From Armatimonadota bacterium (GTDB lineage: Bacteria > Armatimonadota > Fimbriimonadia > Fimbriimonadales > Fimbriimonadaceae), in the NCBI GenBank assembly GCA_018268375.1, contig JAFDWS010000006.1, positions 291,062 to 355,061 of the forward strand: 64,000 nt of DNA, written 5' to 3'. The translations under genes and the position numbers were made by a program. Each line of letters starts with the position of its first letter. Position 1 is the first letter of the stretch. The notes beneath the pieces are model-generated. The model saw only the letters and a program-made list of their open reading frames with translations. It ran no database searches and was not told the origin of the DNA. Positions 31,978-40,183 of this stretch are shown here, one piece after another.

Positions 31978-32664
31978 ATGATCACCCCCTACGACTGGCA
32001 GGAAGCAGTCGGGCATCGCGCCCAGTTCATCGAGTCGCGCATTGCCGCCGGGATTCCCGTGGTCGCTGTCACGTGCGATGAGGGGATCGTCGCAGGCACG
32101 TTCAAGCGCCAGTCGCGCAAGCTCTTCGAGGTCTACGACCGGCTCATGTATTCCGCGATTGGCCAACAGTCGGACATCGAGTCGCTACGCGTCGCTGCAG
32201 TGGACTTTGCCCATCGGGAAGGCTATCAACGGAGCGAGCAAGACGTCACGATCCAGCGCGTCGTCACCGCCATTAGCCAACCCATCAAGGACGCCTTTGC
32301 CAACTTTCAAGTCGCGCCGCTCGTGGCCAAGGCCATCTTCATGGAGGTCGGCGAGACCGCTGCGGACGACAAGTTCTACATCATCGACTACGACGGCGAT
32401 TACACGATCGATCATGGTGCGGGGTGCCTGGCCGGGCTCCACGAGATCGAGGCCGAACTCGAGACCGCCCTCACCGAGCTTAAGACAGGCAATCGCCGGC
32501 CCAAGGACATCGCGCAAAGGCTCGAGAAGATCCTCGCCAAAACGATCGCTGCCCACAGCGACGACGGCGAGGTCATGTCCGGACTTGTGTTCGAAGCCGC
32601 GCTGCTCGCTCGGAACAGAGTTGGCGACCGTCGGTTCCGGCTGCTGACCAACGGCGACGAGTGA
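31978..32664 (+). CDS. prcA: Proteasome alpha-subunit-like protein
   Basis: 228 residues. The N-terminus MITPYDWQEAVGHRAQFIESRIAAGIPVVAVTCDEGIVAGTF aligns by eye with bacterial proteasome alpha subunits (a Met/Pro-Tyr opening, helix H0, then strands S1-S2). LFEVYDRLMYSAIGQQSDIESLR corresponds to the 'KI-EIYDRI-F-A-VG---EF--LR' block, and QRVVTAISQPIKDAFANFQVAPLVAKAIFMEVG to the following helices. No N-terminal catalytic Thr is expected or seen. The alpha ring gates the 20S core. No beta subunit, ATPase or Pup/UBact-like tag gene is adjacent, which is unusual. It ends directly against mnmG. Confidence 0.75.
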   Translation: MITPYDWQEAVGHRAQFIESRIAAGIPVVAVTCDEGIVAGTFKRQSRKLFEVYDRLMYSAIGQQSDIESLRVAAVDFAHREGYQRSEQDVTIQRVVTAISQPIKDAFANFQVAPLVAKAIFMEVGETAADDKFYIIDYDGDYTIDHGAGCLAGLHEIEAELETALTELKTGNRRPKDIAQRLEKILAKTIAAHSDDGEVMSGLVFEAALLARNRVGDRRFRLLTNGDE

Positions 32665-34578
32665 CTACTTCCGCTGGCGCAAGTGGCCGATGAGCAAAGC
32701 GATGTCGGACGGCCGGACCCCAGGGATGCGGCTCGCTTGCCCGACCGTGAGCGGACGGACATTGCCCAACTTCTCCTTGCTTTCATGGCTCAATCCCTTG
32801 AGCTCCACGAACGCGAACTGGGGCGGGATGGCGAGATCGTCCAAGCGCATCGCTAGTTCGGCTTCCTCTTCCTGTCTCTTGAGATAGCCCGAATAGACCG
32901 CCTCGATCTCAATTTGGGCCCGAGCCGCTGGCCCGGCCGCGCCGAAGTCACCGTCATCCGCCTCCGGCGGCAGTGAGCCGTCCCAGACGCCGGTGGCCCT
33001 TGCGAGGGCCTCTATCGTGCCAAGGTCGACCTCCGGACGTCGAAGCAACTCCAGGAAACAACACCGGCCCTTGACAGGAGCCAGGCCGCGATCGTCTAGA
33101 AGCCCGTTGTCGACTTCAAAGAAGTGGGTGTCGGCCAACCACCTCTTACCGCGCTCAATGGCTTCCAGCTTGTCGTCAAGGCGCCGCTTTCTGACGTCGC
33201 AAGCCAATCCCAGCTGGGCAGCGATCGGCGTGAGCCGCTGATCGGCGTTGTCATGCCGGAGTAACAGCCGGTGCTCGGCCCGCGCCGTCAGCATGCGGTA
33301 GGGGTCGTCCACACCCTTGGTGACCAGATCGTCGACCATCACGCCGATAAAACTGCCGGTCCGTGGCAATGTGACCTCTGCCTCGCCCGCCGAAAAGCGG
33401 GCGGCATTGATCCCCGCCAAGATTCCCTGGCCCGCGGCCTCTTCGTAGCCGCTTGTCCCATTGATTTGACCCGCGAGGAAAAGGCCTGGAAGTAGTTTGG
33501 ACATGAGCGTCGGGCCGATCTGGAGCGGATCCGCCATGTCGTACTCGACGGCGTATCCGGGCCGGATCATTTCCGCCCGTTCGAGGGAAGGAATTGTTCT
33601 GAGCGCGGCCAACTGGACGTCCGCGGGCATCGAACTCGAGAACCCCTGCACGTAGACCGAGTCGCTGTCCCATTCTTCTTGCTCAAGAAAGATTGGGTGC
33701 GACTCCTTCTGCGCAAAGCGGACTACCTTGTCCTCGATGCTCGGGCAATAACGCGGCCCGACCCCTTCGATCTCTCCGCTGTACATCGCACTTTGCGAGA
33801 GATTGTCGCTGAGAAGGGCGTGCGTTTCGGCAGTCGTCCTTGTCTGCCAAGTCGGCAGCAGCTCGCGCTTGGGCATCGGGCGGTCGTGGAGAAAGCTCAT
33901 CGGGCCCGCGTCCCACTCGCTCGGCATAACCTCGGTGCGTTCGAAATTGATCGTTCCTAGCCGAATTCGAGGCGTCGTGCCGGTCTTGAACCGCTTAATC
34001 CTGACCCCCAGGTCTAACAGAAAAGCGGCGAGATCTTGGACGGCCCTGTCGCCCTGGCGTGCGGCGATCGTCTTGTTGCGGCCCTCGTGGCAAAGCCCGT
34101 TCAAGAAGGTGCCGGTCGTCAGGATCACCGCGCGGCAGTCGAAACGAAAGCTCTCGCCCCCTGCTTGCACCCGCACCGCCGTCACCCGCCCGCCCGCAGC
34201 GTCAATTCCGGTCACCTCGCCTTCGAAAAGGTCGAGGTTCGGCTGCAACCGGACGATGCTCTGCATGGAGAGGGGGTAGTCGGTCTTGCACACTTGCGCG
34301 CGTGTGGTCTGGACAGCCGGCCCCTTGCCCGTCCCCACCTTTCGCAAGTGGGTCATGGTGTGGTCGGTTGTGACCGCCATCTGTCCGCCGAGGGCGTCGA
34401 CCTCGCGAGCGATGTGCCCCTTGGCGGGCCCGCCGATGCTGCAATTGCAAGGCAGGTGCCCAATTCGATCCAGTTTGAGGGTGACGCACAGTGTCCTGCG
34501 ACCAAGGCGCGACGAGGCCAGGGCAGCCTCGATGCCGGCTTGCCCCGCTCCAACCACGACAACCTCAAAAGTGTCCAA
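32665..34578 (-). CDS. mnmG: tRNA uridine 5-carboxymethylaminomethyl modification enzyme
   Basis: FAD protein that, with MnmE, builds the cmnm5 group on wobble uridine 34 of several tRNAs. 637 residues, normal length. VVVGAGQAGIEAALASSRLG is the FAD-binding GxGxxG. Diagnostic blocks are CNCSIGGPAKGHIAREVDALGG, GPAVQTTRAQVCKTDY, RIKRFKTGTTPRI, GPRYCPSIEDKVVRF, FLEQEEWDSDSVYVQGF and SGYEEAAGQGILAGINAA. The C-terminal tRNA/MnmE-binding domain has EAVYSGYLKRQEEE. The start is TTG, with TACACT eight bases before it, suggesting a leaderless transcript. Divergent from the flavoprotein gene. mnmE is not in the window. Confidence 0.96.
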   Translation of the reverse strand: MDTFEVVVVGAGQAGIEAALASSRLGRRTLCVTLKLDRIGHLPCNCSIGGPAKGHIAREVDALGGQMAVTTDHTMTHLRKVGTGKGPAVQTTRAQVCKTDYPLSMQSIVRLQPNLDLFEGEVTGIDAAGGRVTAVRVQAGGESFRFDCRAVILTTGTFLNGLCHEGRNKTIAARQGDRAVQDLAAFLLDLGVRIKRFKTGTTPRIRLGTINFERTEVMPSEWDAGPMSFLHDRPMPKRELLPTWQTRTTAETHALLSDNLSQSAMYSGEIEGVGPRYCPSIEDKVVRFAQKESHPIFLEQEEWDSDSVYVQGFSSSMPADVQLAALRTIPSLERAEMIRPGYAVEYDMADPLQIGPTLMSKLLPGLFLAGQINGTSGYEEAAGQGILAGINAARFSAGEAEVTLPRTGSFIGVMVDDLVTKGVDDPYRMLTARAEHRLLLRHDNADQRLTPIAAQLGLACDVRKRRLDDKLEAIERGKRWLADTHFFEVDNGLLDDRGLAPVKGRCCFLELLRRPEVDLGTIEALARATGVWDGSLPPEADDGDFGAAGPAARAQIEIEAVYSGYLKRQEEEAELAMRLDDLAIPPQFAFVELKGLSHESKEKLGNVRPLTVGQASRIPGVRPSDIALLIGHLRQRK

Positions 34579-34586
34579 CGCCTTCT

Positions 34587-34592
34587 AGTGTA
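34587..34592 (-). promoter_or_regulatory. Candidate -10 (TACACT) for mnmG
   Basis: Minus-strand TACACT ends eight bases before the TTG start at 34578. Confidence 0.4.
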
Positions 34593-34647
34593 GGCCGAAG
34601 GACGGTTCGGGCGAGAGCCTTCCCGAACTGCAGCAAGGGCCTCCCGG

Positions 34648-34653
34648 CATAAT
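34648..34653 (+). promoter_or_regulatory. Candidate -10 (CATAAT) for the flavoprotein gene
   Basis: CATAAT ends eight bases before the ATG at 34662; no ribosome-binding site lies between. Confidence 0.45.
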
Positions 34654-34661
34654 TCACGGCG

Positions 34662-35651
34662 ATGGAGCGGGTGGACGTAACGATCATCGGAGGGGGCCCG
34701 GTGGGCTTGTTCGCCGCCTTTTACGCCGGCATGCGGGGCATGAGCGTGCGGATCATCGACAGCCTGCCTGAACTCGGGGGCCAGCTCACTGCCCTCTATC
34801 CCGAAAAGTACGTCTACGACATGCCGGGCTTTCCCGGCGTTTTGGCGAAAGACCTTGCTTCCGCCCTCGTCCAACAAGGCACGCAATTCGGGCCGGAGAC
34901 GGTTTTGGACGTCTGTGCCGAGGCCCTCGCGCAAGACGCCGAGGGCTACACCCTGACAGGTGCGAACGGGCGCGCCTATCCGACCCGCACCATCGTCATC
35001 TCGGCCGGGGCAGGCGCCTTCTCGCCGACGAAGATCGGGGTCGAGCGCGAAGAGTCGTACGTCGGCCACGGCTTGAGCTATGGCGTCAAGTCCAAGGCCG
35101 ACTTCGCCGGGAAGGACGTTTTGATCATTGGGGGAGGAGACAGCGCCTTCGATTGGGCGCTCAACCTGCACCCTGTGGCCAAGAAGGTGTCCCTCGTCCA
35201 CCGGCGCGATCAGTTCCGGGCCCACGAGGAGACTATCCGAGACGTGCAAACGTTGGGGGTCGAGTTCAAGCTTTGGAAGGTTGTCAAGGAGCTTCACGGC
35301 GAAGGACACATCGCCGGAGTGACCTTGGAGGACACACAGACGAAGGAGACAGAACGCGTTGATTGCGACGCGGTGGTCGTGAACATCGGTTTCAAGAGCA
35401 GCCTTGGCCCGATCAAGGAGTGGGGCCTGAACATTGAGAAGAACCAGATCGTCGTCGACCACTTGTGCCAGACCAATCTGCCGGGTGTCTTTGCTGTCGG
35501 CGACGTTTGCACGTTCGAGGGCAAGCTCAAGCTGATCGCCACGGGAGTTGGAGAGGCTGTTACTGCGGTTTGCGTTGCCAAGACCATCATCGACCCCGCC
35601 GCGAAGCTCTTCCCCGGCCACAGCAGCGACATGGACCAGTTCGGATCCTGA
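34662..35651 (+). CDS. Ferredoxin--NADP+ reductase, thioredoxin-reductase-like type
   Basis: 329 residues. VTIIGGGPVGLFAAFYAGMRG binds FAD, VLIIGGGDSAFDWALNL binds NADPH, and GVFAVGDVCTFEGKLKLIATGVGEA closes the FAD domain. The layout is that of thioredoxin reductases, but the CxxC redox pair is missing at the position between the nucleotide motifs. That, plus the C-terminal extension (GHSSDMDQFGS), marks the YumC/TrxR-like FNR class. It moves electrons between NADPH and ferredoxin in the cytoplasm. It has a short or absent leader. Confidence 0.92.
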   Translation: MERVDVTIIGGGPVGLFAAFYAGMRGMSVRIIDSLPELGGQLTALYPEKYVYDMPGFPGVLAKDLASALVQQGTQFGPETVLDVCAEALAQDAEGYTLTGANGRAYPTRTIVISAGAGAFSPTKIGVEREESYVGHGLSYGVKSKADFAGKDVLIIGGGDSAFDWALNLHPVAKKVSLVHRRDQFRAHEETIRDVQTLGVEFKLWKVVKELHGEGHIAGVTLEDTQTKETERVDCDAVVVNIGFKSSLGPIKEWGLNIEKNQIVVDHLCQTNLPGVFAVGDVCTFEGKLKLIATGVGEAVTAVCVAKTIIDPAAKLFPGHSSDMDQFGS

Positions 35652-35653
35652 GC

Positions 35654-37150
35654 TCACTCGTCGCCCCATTTGTTGACGCCCCACCAGCAAGCCTGATCGT
35701 GGGGCACGAACCGTGGGTGGGTGATCACGTCGAAGGCGGGTAGGTACCCGAGTTCACCCCGGCCGTAATGGCTGATCCTTCTGATCACGCGCTCGACATG
35801 CTCCTTTGCGACGCGGCACCGCTCAATGTCGGCCAGCGAACCGCCGGTACGTTCGTGGGTTCGCTTCGCTACGGTCTCAAGCCCGTCGAATGCCTGCCGC
35901 GCGGGTGATAGCGCTTTGATCGCCAGTTCTGGTGAGCCTGCCGCATAGTGGCCGTAGGCGATCTCGGCCATTTGCACGAACTCGACCGCTGTACGAACGA
36001 AAACAGTCACGCCTCGGCAGCCTTCGTCCTTCGTTTCGGCCAAAGCTGCTGCACAAAGATCCAACACTTTGGTTCCAGCGGCGCCGGTCAGCTCCGCGCG
36101 GTGGTGTTTCCACGCCAGGAACGGGTTCCCGTAGAGAAGCAGGCGGCACTTGAGCCGGCTCCGGTGCCCGTCGAACCCAAAGTCGCCACCAAACCCTGCC
36201 AGACCGTTGGACATAAGGTCTGCCCAGCCTTCTTCCGCGCCATACGAGGCTAATAAGCCTGGGGCTCCAGAGGGATCGTCCATGATGGCTCTCGCGCCGC
36301 GCACCGCTGGCAGGACCGTGTCGTAAGCCCCGAACAAGGCTGACTCCCAAGTGGTGAGGCAGACGCCTTCCAGGCCGAGTTCGGCCACGTCGCGGCTGAC
36401 CTCCCGTACGTTCGCCTCGCTCTCAGTGACGTGCATCCAGGCAGCGTCGTAAACGTGGAGCGTCGGGCAACCCACGATCTTGTGCCCATGCTGCATGAGT
36501 CTGGGTGCTGAGTCTCGAAGGCCGCCAAAGTACTGCCAGTCGAAGACGACGGTCTCCGAAGGCAATTGCTGGAGGGCGTCGGGGTGTTCCAGGAACATGT
36601 CCCCCCAAACCGCAGGCGTCTTGCCTGCGTCGACCACAGCTCGCGCGAGCGGCCCAAAGTGGTACCCGTAGATGGAGGACCTTCCGCCGCTCCTTTCACT
36701 GCATACCGGGCAGGCTCCAAGCTCCCATGTCTCGTCGCCGCCGATATGAACTAGGTCTGAAGCAAAGGCGTCCATGGTCTCCACAAGGAGACGGCGACAA
36801 AACTCGACCGCTCGCGGCGAGCTCGGACAAGCCTGCATTCCACGAAAGGGGGTCTCACGCATCGTCGAGCCGCCCTCCGAGTTGAGGAATCCCTCCATAT
36901 GCCCGAGCAGATTGATGAAGGGCACTATTCGCAGGCTCGGGAATTCGGATTGAAGCCTCCTGACCATTCCAGGTGTGACACAGCCGTTCCCTTGAGCCCA
37001 TGGCGCGGCTGCATAGGCAAAACGGTGTTCGAGGTACAGCCCCAGCGTGTCGTATCCCGCGTCAAGACTGAAAGCCGCGTAATGGTAGAGGTGGTCGAGG
37101 GTCGGCGCCTGCTCGCGTGCGAGGTCGAGCATCCACATCCGGAGAGGCAT
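35654..37150 (-). CDS. Cytoplasmic GH20-family hexosaminidase-like protein
   Basis: 498 residues without a signal peptide. A TIM barrel starts almost at residue 1 (RMWMLDLAREQAPTLDHLYHYAAFSLDAGYDTLGLYLEH). LVHIGGDETWELG carries the GH20 Asp139-Glu140 pair; AVWGDMFLEHP and VVFDWQYFGGL follow as later strands. The N-terminal GH20b domain of the exported enzyme at 4709 is missing. The C-terminal ~200 residues are helical. It probably trims GlcNAc-containing oligosaccharides inside the cell. The neighbouring glycosylasparaginase gene suggests glycoprotein or amino-sugar breakdown. GATAAT lies eight bases before the ATG. Confidence 0.83.
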   Translation of the reverse strand: MPLRMWMLDLAREQAPTLDHLYHYAAFSLDAGYDTLGLYLEHRFAYAAAPWAQGNGCVTPGMVRRLQSEFPSLRIVPFINLLGHMEGFLNSEGGSTMRETPFRGMQACPSSPRAVEFCRRLLVETMDAFASDLVHIGGDETWELGACPVCSERSGGRSSIYGYHFGPLARAVVDAGKTPAVWGDMFLEHPDALQQLPSETVVFDWQYFGGLRDSAPRLMQHGHKIVGCPTLHVYDAAWMHVTESEANVREVSRDVAELGLEGVCLTTWESALFGAYDTVLPAVRGARAIMDDPSGAPGLLASYGAEEGWADLMSNGLAGFGGDFGFDGHRSRLKCRLLLYGNPFLAWKHHRAELTGAAGTKVLDLCAAALAETKDEGCRGVTVFVRTAVEFVQMAEIAYGHYAAGSPELAIKALSPARQAFDGLETVAKRTHERTGGSLADIERCRVAKEHVERVIRRISHYGRGELGYLPAFDVITHPRFVPHDQACWWGVNKWGDE

Positions 37151-37158
37151 GCCGAGAG

Positions 37159-37164
37159 ATTATC
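37159..37164 (-). promoter_or_regulatory. Candidate -10 (GATAAT) for the GH20 gene at 35654
   Basis: Minus-strand GATAAT ends eight bases before the ATG at 37150. It sits just downstream of the terminator of the next minus-strand gene. Confidence 0.4.
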
Positions 37165-37171
37165 CGAGGGG

Positions 37172-37211
37172 CGAAAAACAAAAATGGGCAAAGCACAATA
37201 CTTTGCCCATT
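37172..37211 (-). terminator. Intrinsic terminator of the glycosylasparaginase gene
   Basis: AATGGGCAAAG (37183-37193) and CTTTGCCCATT (37201-37211) pair perfectly, 11 bp with a 7-base loop. On the minus strand the stem is followed by TTTGTTTTT. Confidence 0.8.
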
Positions 37212-37464
37212 ATTTATTGATTAGACAATCAAGTTGTGAGGAGTGTGACTATTCTGTTATTTTCCGGGGCCACGAATGGCCCCGGGTCAGGACAGACTCA
37301 TGCGGGATTGAAGACTTGCGTTTTCTTTCCCACAGAGATTGACGAGCCACCCCTTGAAATGTTCCAGATCCATCTGCAAACGTCCCGAACACAGACCAAT
37401 GCCTCAGGCAATTGTCGTCCACGGGAACTTTTGGTTCGTTCTCAGTGTCTCACCAAGGTTCGGC
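37212..37464. other. Non-coding gap with an extra GC-rich hairpin
   Basis: This ~250-base stretch is the 3' region of the minus-strand gene. CCGGGGCCA/TGGCCCCGG around CGAA (37263-37284) forms a 9-bp hairpin with no T-run, so it is not an ordinary terminator. I see no ORF or known RNA. Confidence 0.5.
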
Positions 37465-38601
37465 TCACTGCCAGGCGTACTCGCAAGCCTCAAGGCGTGG
37501 GCCGTTCTCGTCGCAGACGGCGTAACGGGAGCCCTTGTTCGTGGTGATTCCAGCATGGCGACCCTGCTTGTCGAGCACGTAGTACTCCATCCCGAAGTTC
37601 GGGTTGCCCTCAGGATCGAGCAACCTCTTCTCGATCGTGTTCCGTTTGATCCTCTTCATCGCCGTCATGGCCGCGTCTTTCGGATGGGCGCCCCTTCTGA
37701 GTTCCTCGACGATCAGGAACGAGCTCAATCCATAGAGGTTGGCCTCGCCCCTCCCGGTAGAGCCCGCTGCTCCCACGCTTCCGTCCACGTACAGCCCTGC
37801 ACCGAGAATCGGCGAGTCACCGACCCTGCCGGGGATCTTGAATGCCAGGCCGCTCGTCGTCGTCACACCTGCGAGCTCTCCCTTCTCGTTGATGCCGTTG
37901 CAGTTGATCGTGCCGTAGGCATGCAAGGGGTCGATCCAGCCGTCCGCCACCATCGACAGGAGGGCCGCCATCCCTTCACCGCTCCGCTTCTTGGGATCGA
38001 GGTAGTGCTCAGGGTCGATCCTTCGCTTCCATTCGAGCCAAGCCCGGCGTGAGGCAGCGGTGTTCAAGTCGTCCTCGACCTTGAAGCCCATGTTCCGAGC
38101 GAAAGTTTGCGCTCCGGCTCCGACAAGAAGATGATGGTCGGTATCTTCGGCGACCGCTTTAGCGACCTGGGAGGGAGTCCTGACGCCTTCAAGCGCGGCC
38201 ACGCCTCCGGCCCAGTTCTTGGCGCCGTGCATACAGCATGAGTCGAGTTGGACGACGCCGTCCGCGTTCGGCAAGCCGCCGTAACCGACCGAAAGCTCGG
38301 TGGGATCGAGTTCGACAATGTTCACGCCTGCGATCAGTGAATCGAGAATGTCCTCACCGGCGGACGCGCGATGAAAGGCCTCCTCGACACAAGTCCTTGG
38401 CCCGCCGTTCTTGAAATGGTGGCCGTTGCTGCTGGAAACGACCACAAGCTTCCCAGCCCGCGGTGTCCAGATCATAGGAGCATGCAGGACGCTAGCTTTG
38501 ACCACTGATGTTCCAACCAGGGCGGCTCCCGTTGAGAGGACTGATCTGCGCGTGACAAGTGACATGGCCGATTTTGCCACGGGAGCCGGGAGGCGCTTCA
38601 T
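37465..38601 (-). CDS. N4-(beta-N-acetylglucosaminyl)-L-asparaginase (glycosylasparaginase), Tat-exported
   Basis: 378 residues; the start at 38601 has AAGGG upstream, and an ATG 36 bases later is possible. A twin-arginine signal, VTRRSVLSTGAALVGTSVV, implies export in folded form. Ntn-hydrolase: the precursor self-cleaves before the Thr in HAYGTINCNG, which becomes the nucleophile. TTSGLAFKIPGRVGDSPILGAGLYVD is the family's most conserved block, and GAAGSTGRGEANL follows. It splits GlcNAc-Asn from glycopeptides. GH20 hexosaminidase is the next gene downstream, so both may serve glycoprotein breakdown. Divergent from glutathione peroxidase. Confidence 0.92.
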   Translation of the reverse strand: MKRLPAPVAKSAMSLVTRRSVLSTGAALVGTSVVKASVLHAPMIWTPRAGKLVVVSSSNGHHFKNGGPRTCVEEAFHRASAGEDILDSLIAGVNIVELDPTELSVGYGGLPNADGVVQLDSCCMHGAKNWAGGVAALEGVRTPSQVAKAVAEDTDHHLLVGAGAQTFARNMGFKVEDDLNTAASRRAWLEWKRRIDPEHYLDPKKRSGEGMAALLSMVADGWIDPLHAYGTINCNGINEKGELAGVTTTSGLAFKIPGRVGDSPILGAGLYVDGSVGAAGSTGRGEANLYGLSSFLIVEELRRGAHPKDAAMTAMKRIKRNTIEKRLLDPEGNPNFGMEYYVLDKQGRHAGITTNKGSRYAVCDENGPRLEACEYAWQ

Positions 38602-38649
38602 AGCACTTTCGGCCCTTACGAGCGAGAACCCGACCATACTGTTACTGTC

Positions 38650-39195
38650 ATGAGCTTCCTTTTGAGCCTTCTCGGCCTGGCCAGACAGGAGCAGGATTTC
38701 TCGGCTGTCCAAAAGTTCAACTCGCTCCACGAGTTCCAAATGCGCGACATCGACGGCCACGACAAGTCGCTCGCCGACTACAAGGGCAAGATTGTCCTCG
38801 TCGTGAACGTAGCGAGCAAGTGCGGCCTCACGCCGCAGTACGAGGCCTTGGAGAGCCTCTACGAGAAATACAAAGACAAGGGCTTCGTCATCCTTGGGTT
38901 CCCCTGCAACGATTTCAACGGGCAGGAGCCAGGCACCGAAGCCGACATCAAGGCTTTCTGCTCTGCGAAGTACAATGTGACGTTCCCGATGTTCTCGAAG
39001 ATCCACGTCAAGGGCCCGGAGGCGGACAACCTCTACAAGTGGCTCGTGTGGAAGACAGGCGGCAAGGACATCGAGTGGAACTTCGGCAAGTTCCTGATTG
39101 ACAGAGAGGGGCAGATCGTCTCTCGTTTCAACCCGAAGGTCACCCCCGGCAGCGATGAGGTCGTTGCTGCCGTAGAAAAGAGCCTCGGCCAATAA
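38650..39195 (+). CDS. Glutathione peroxidase family protein
   Basis: 181 residues. VNVASKCGLTPQYEALESLY contains the peroxidatic Cys58. LGFPCNDFNGQEPGTEADI holds the catalytic Gln and a further Cys, and EWNFGKFLIDREGQI the catalytic Trp-Asn. Members with Cys and these motifs usually use thioredoxin rather than glutathione. The N-terminus (SFLLSLLGLARQEQDFSAV) is mildly hydrophobic and may be a weak signal or membrane-associated segment. It reduces hydroperoxides. A CATACT lies ten bases before the ATG; it is divergent from the asparaginase. Confidence 0.93.
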   Translation: MSFLLSLLGLARQEQDFSAVQKFNSLHEFQMRDIDGHDKSLADYKGKIVLVVNVASKCGLTPQYEALESLYEKYKDKGFVILGFPCNDFNGQEPGTEADIKAFCSAKYNVTFPMFSKIHVKGPEADNLYKWLVWKTGGKDIEWNFGKFLIDREGQIVSRFNPKVTPGSDEVVAAVEKSLGQ

Positions 39196-39205
39196 GGCCG
39201 GCCCT

Positions 39206-40168
39206 ATGGTGTTCTGCGCGCTCGCCCTGCTCCTCTCCTCGCCGAAGCTGACGTGGGTGAAGGTCGATGAGGAGAAGGTTCGGGCGCGCTATTTCCAGTT
39301 CGAGTCTCCAAGCGCACAGGAGGGCGCCTTCAACAAGGCGCTCAAGGGAGCGTGCCTCGAGGAGATACAGAACTTTCGAAACAGAACTTTGCCGGGCGCG
39401 AGTTTCGACCTCTCGACACTGCTCAGCTCGTGCAAGTCACCCGTCACTTCAGCGTTGGTGACGGTGACGGTGAAGGATCAAGACGGCCCGGTCGTCCGAC
39501 GTCGAGCCTTGACGTTCGGCAAGGTCGGGTCGGAGATCCGACAGCTCACCCTGAAGGACGTGCTCCGCCCCGAAATCGATCCCTCCACGTTCGTGCTTGG
39601 CGTGGTGCTTCCTGCAGTGAACGCGGCACGACGCAAAGCCTCTCTGCCGGATCTCGCGACCCTGCCCGTCGCTATGTTCGACCAGTTCGTGCCGACGACC
39701 GGGAACCTCGCCTGGCCCTTGCCAGCCGGTATCAGCGAAATCGCCCCGTCACTTTTTAAGATGCCTTGGACCGTCGTTGCGAGCCACCTCGATCCCGCAG
39801 GGGCGTTCAAGGAGTATGCGATCGCCGGTAAGGTCGTCATTCCTCTTTCGGGCATGGTGACGTGGGTCTCTCGAGAGGCTTTGCCTTATGGGAGCCGACT
39901 CGAAATCAGGTTGCTCCGTGATCGCGAGGATTCCCTCGACCAGGCGGTCGCGACCCAATACATCGTTGGCTCGAGCCCTCCCATTCCGTTCGACGTCGTC
40001 TTCCCAGTGCCGCCGATCCCAGAAGACGAGCGTTTCTATCTCGACCTGCGCATCACATTCGAAGGGAAGACCTACTACCGCAACCGGGCGGCCGTCCGTG
40101 TCCCGGTCGAGGGCTGGCAGACACGCCACGAAATCCAACTCGACGTCGAGCGCGACCCTGGCTTGTAA
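39206..40168 (+). CDS. Exported protein with RsiV-like and YbaY-like domains
   Basis: 320 residues, ten bases after gpx. A short hydrophobic N-terminus (VFCALALLLSS) may be a signal peptide. Residues ~20-190 resemble the DUF4163/DUF3298 (RsiV-type) extracellular domain: YFQFESPSAQEGAFNKALKG, LPAVNAARRKASLP and FVPTTGNLAWPLPAGIS. Residues ~200-320 look like a YbaY/YscW lipoprotein beta domain: GKVVIPLSGMVTWVSREALPYGSRLEIRLLRDRE, PPIPFDVVFPVPPIPEDERFYLDLRITFEGKTYYRNRA. The assignments are by eye and the function unknown. Confidence 0.65.
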   Translation: MVFCALALLLSSPKLTWVKVDEEKVRARYFQFESPSAQEGAFNKALKGACLEEIQNFRNRTLPGASFDLSTLLSSCKSPVTSALVTVTVKDQDGPVVRRRALTFGKVGSEIRQLTLKDVLRPEIDPSTFVLGVVLPAVNAARRKASLPDLATLPVAMFDQFVPTTGNLAWPLPAGISEIAPSLFKMPWTVVASHLDPAGAFKEYAIAGKVVIPLSGMVTWVSREALPYGSRLEIRLLRDREDSLDQAVATQYIVGSSPPIPFDVVFPVPPIPEDERFYLDLRITFEGKTYYRNRAAVRVPVEGWQTRHEIQLDVERDPGL

Positions 40169-40183
40169 CCTTGCTGGAACGGC

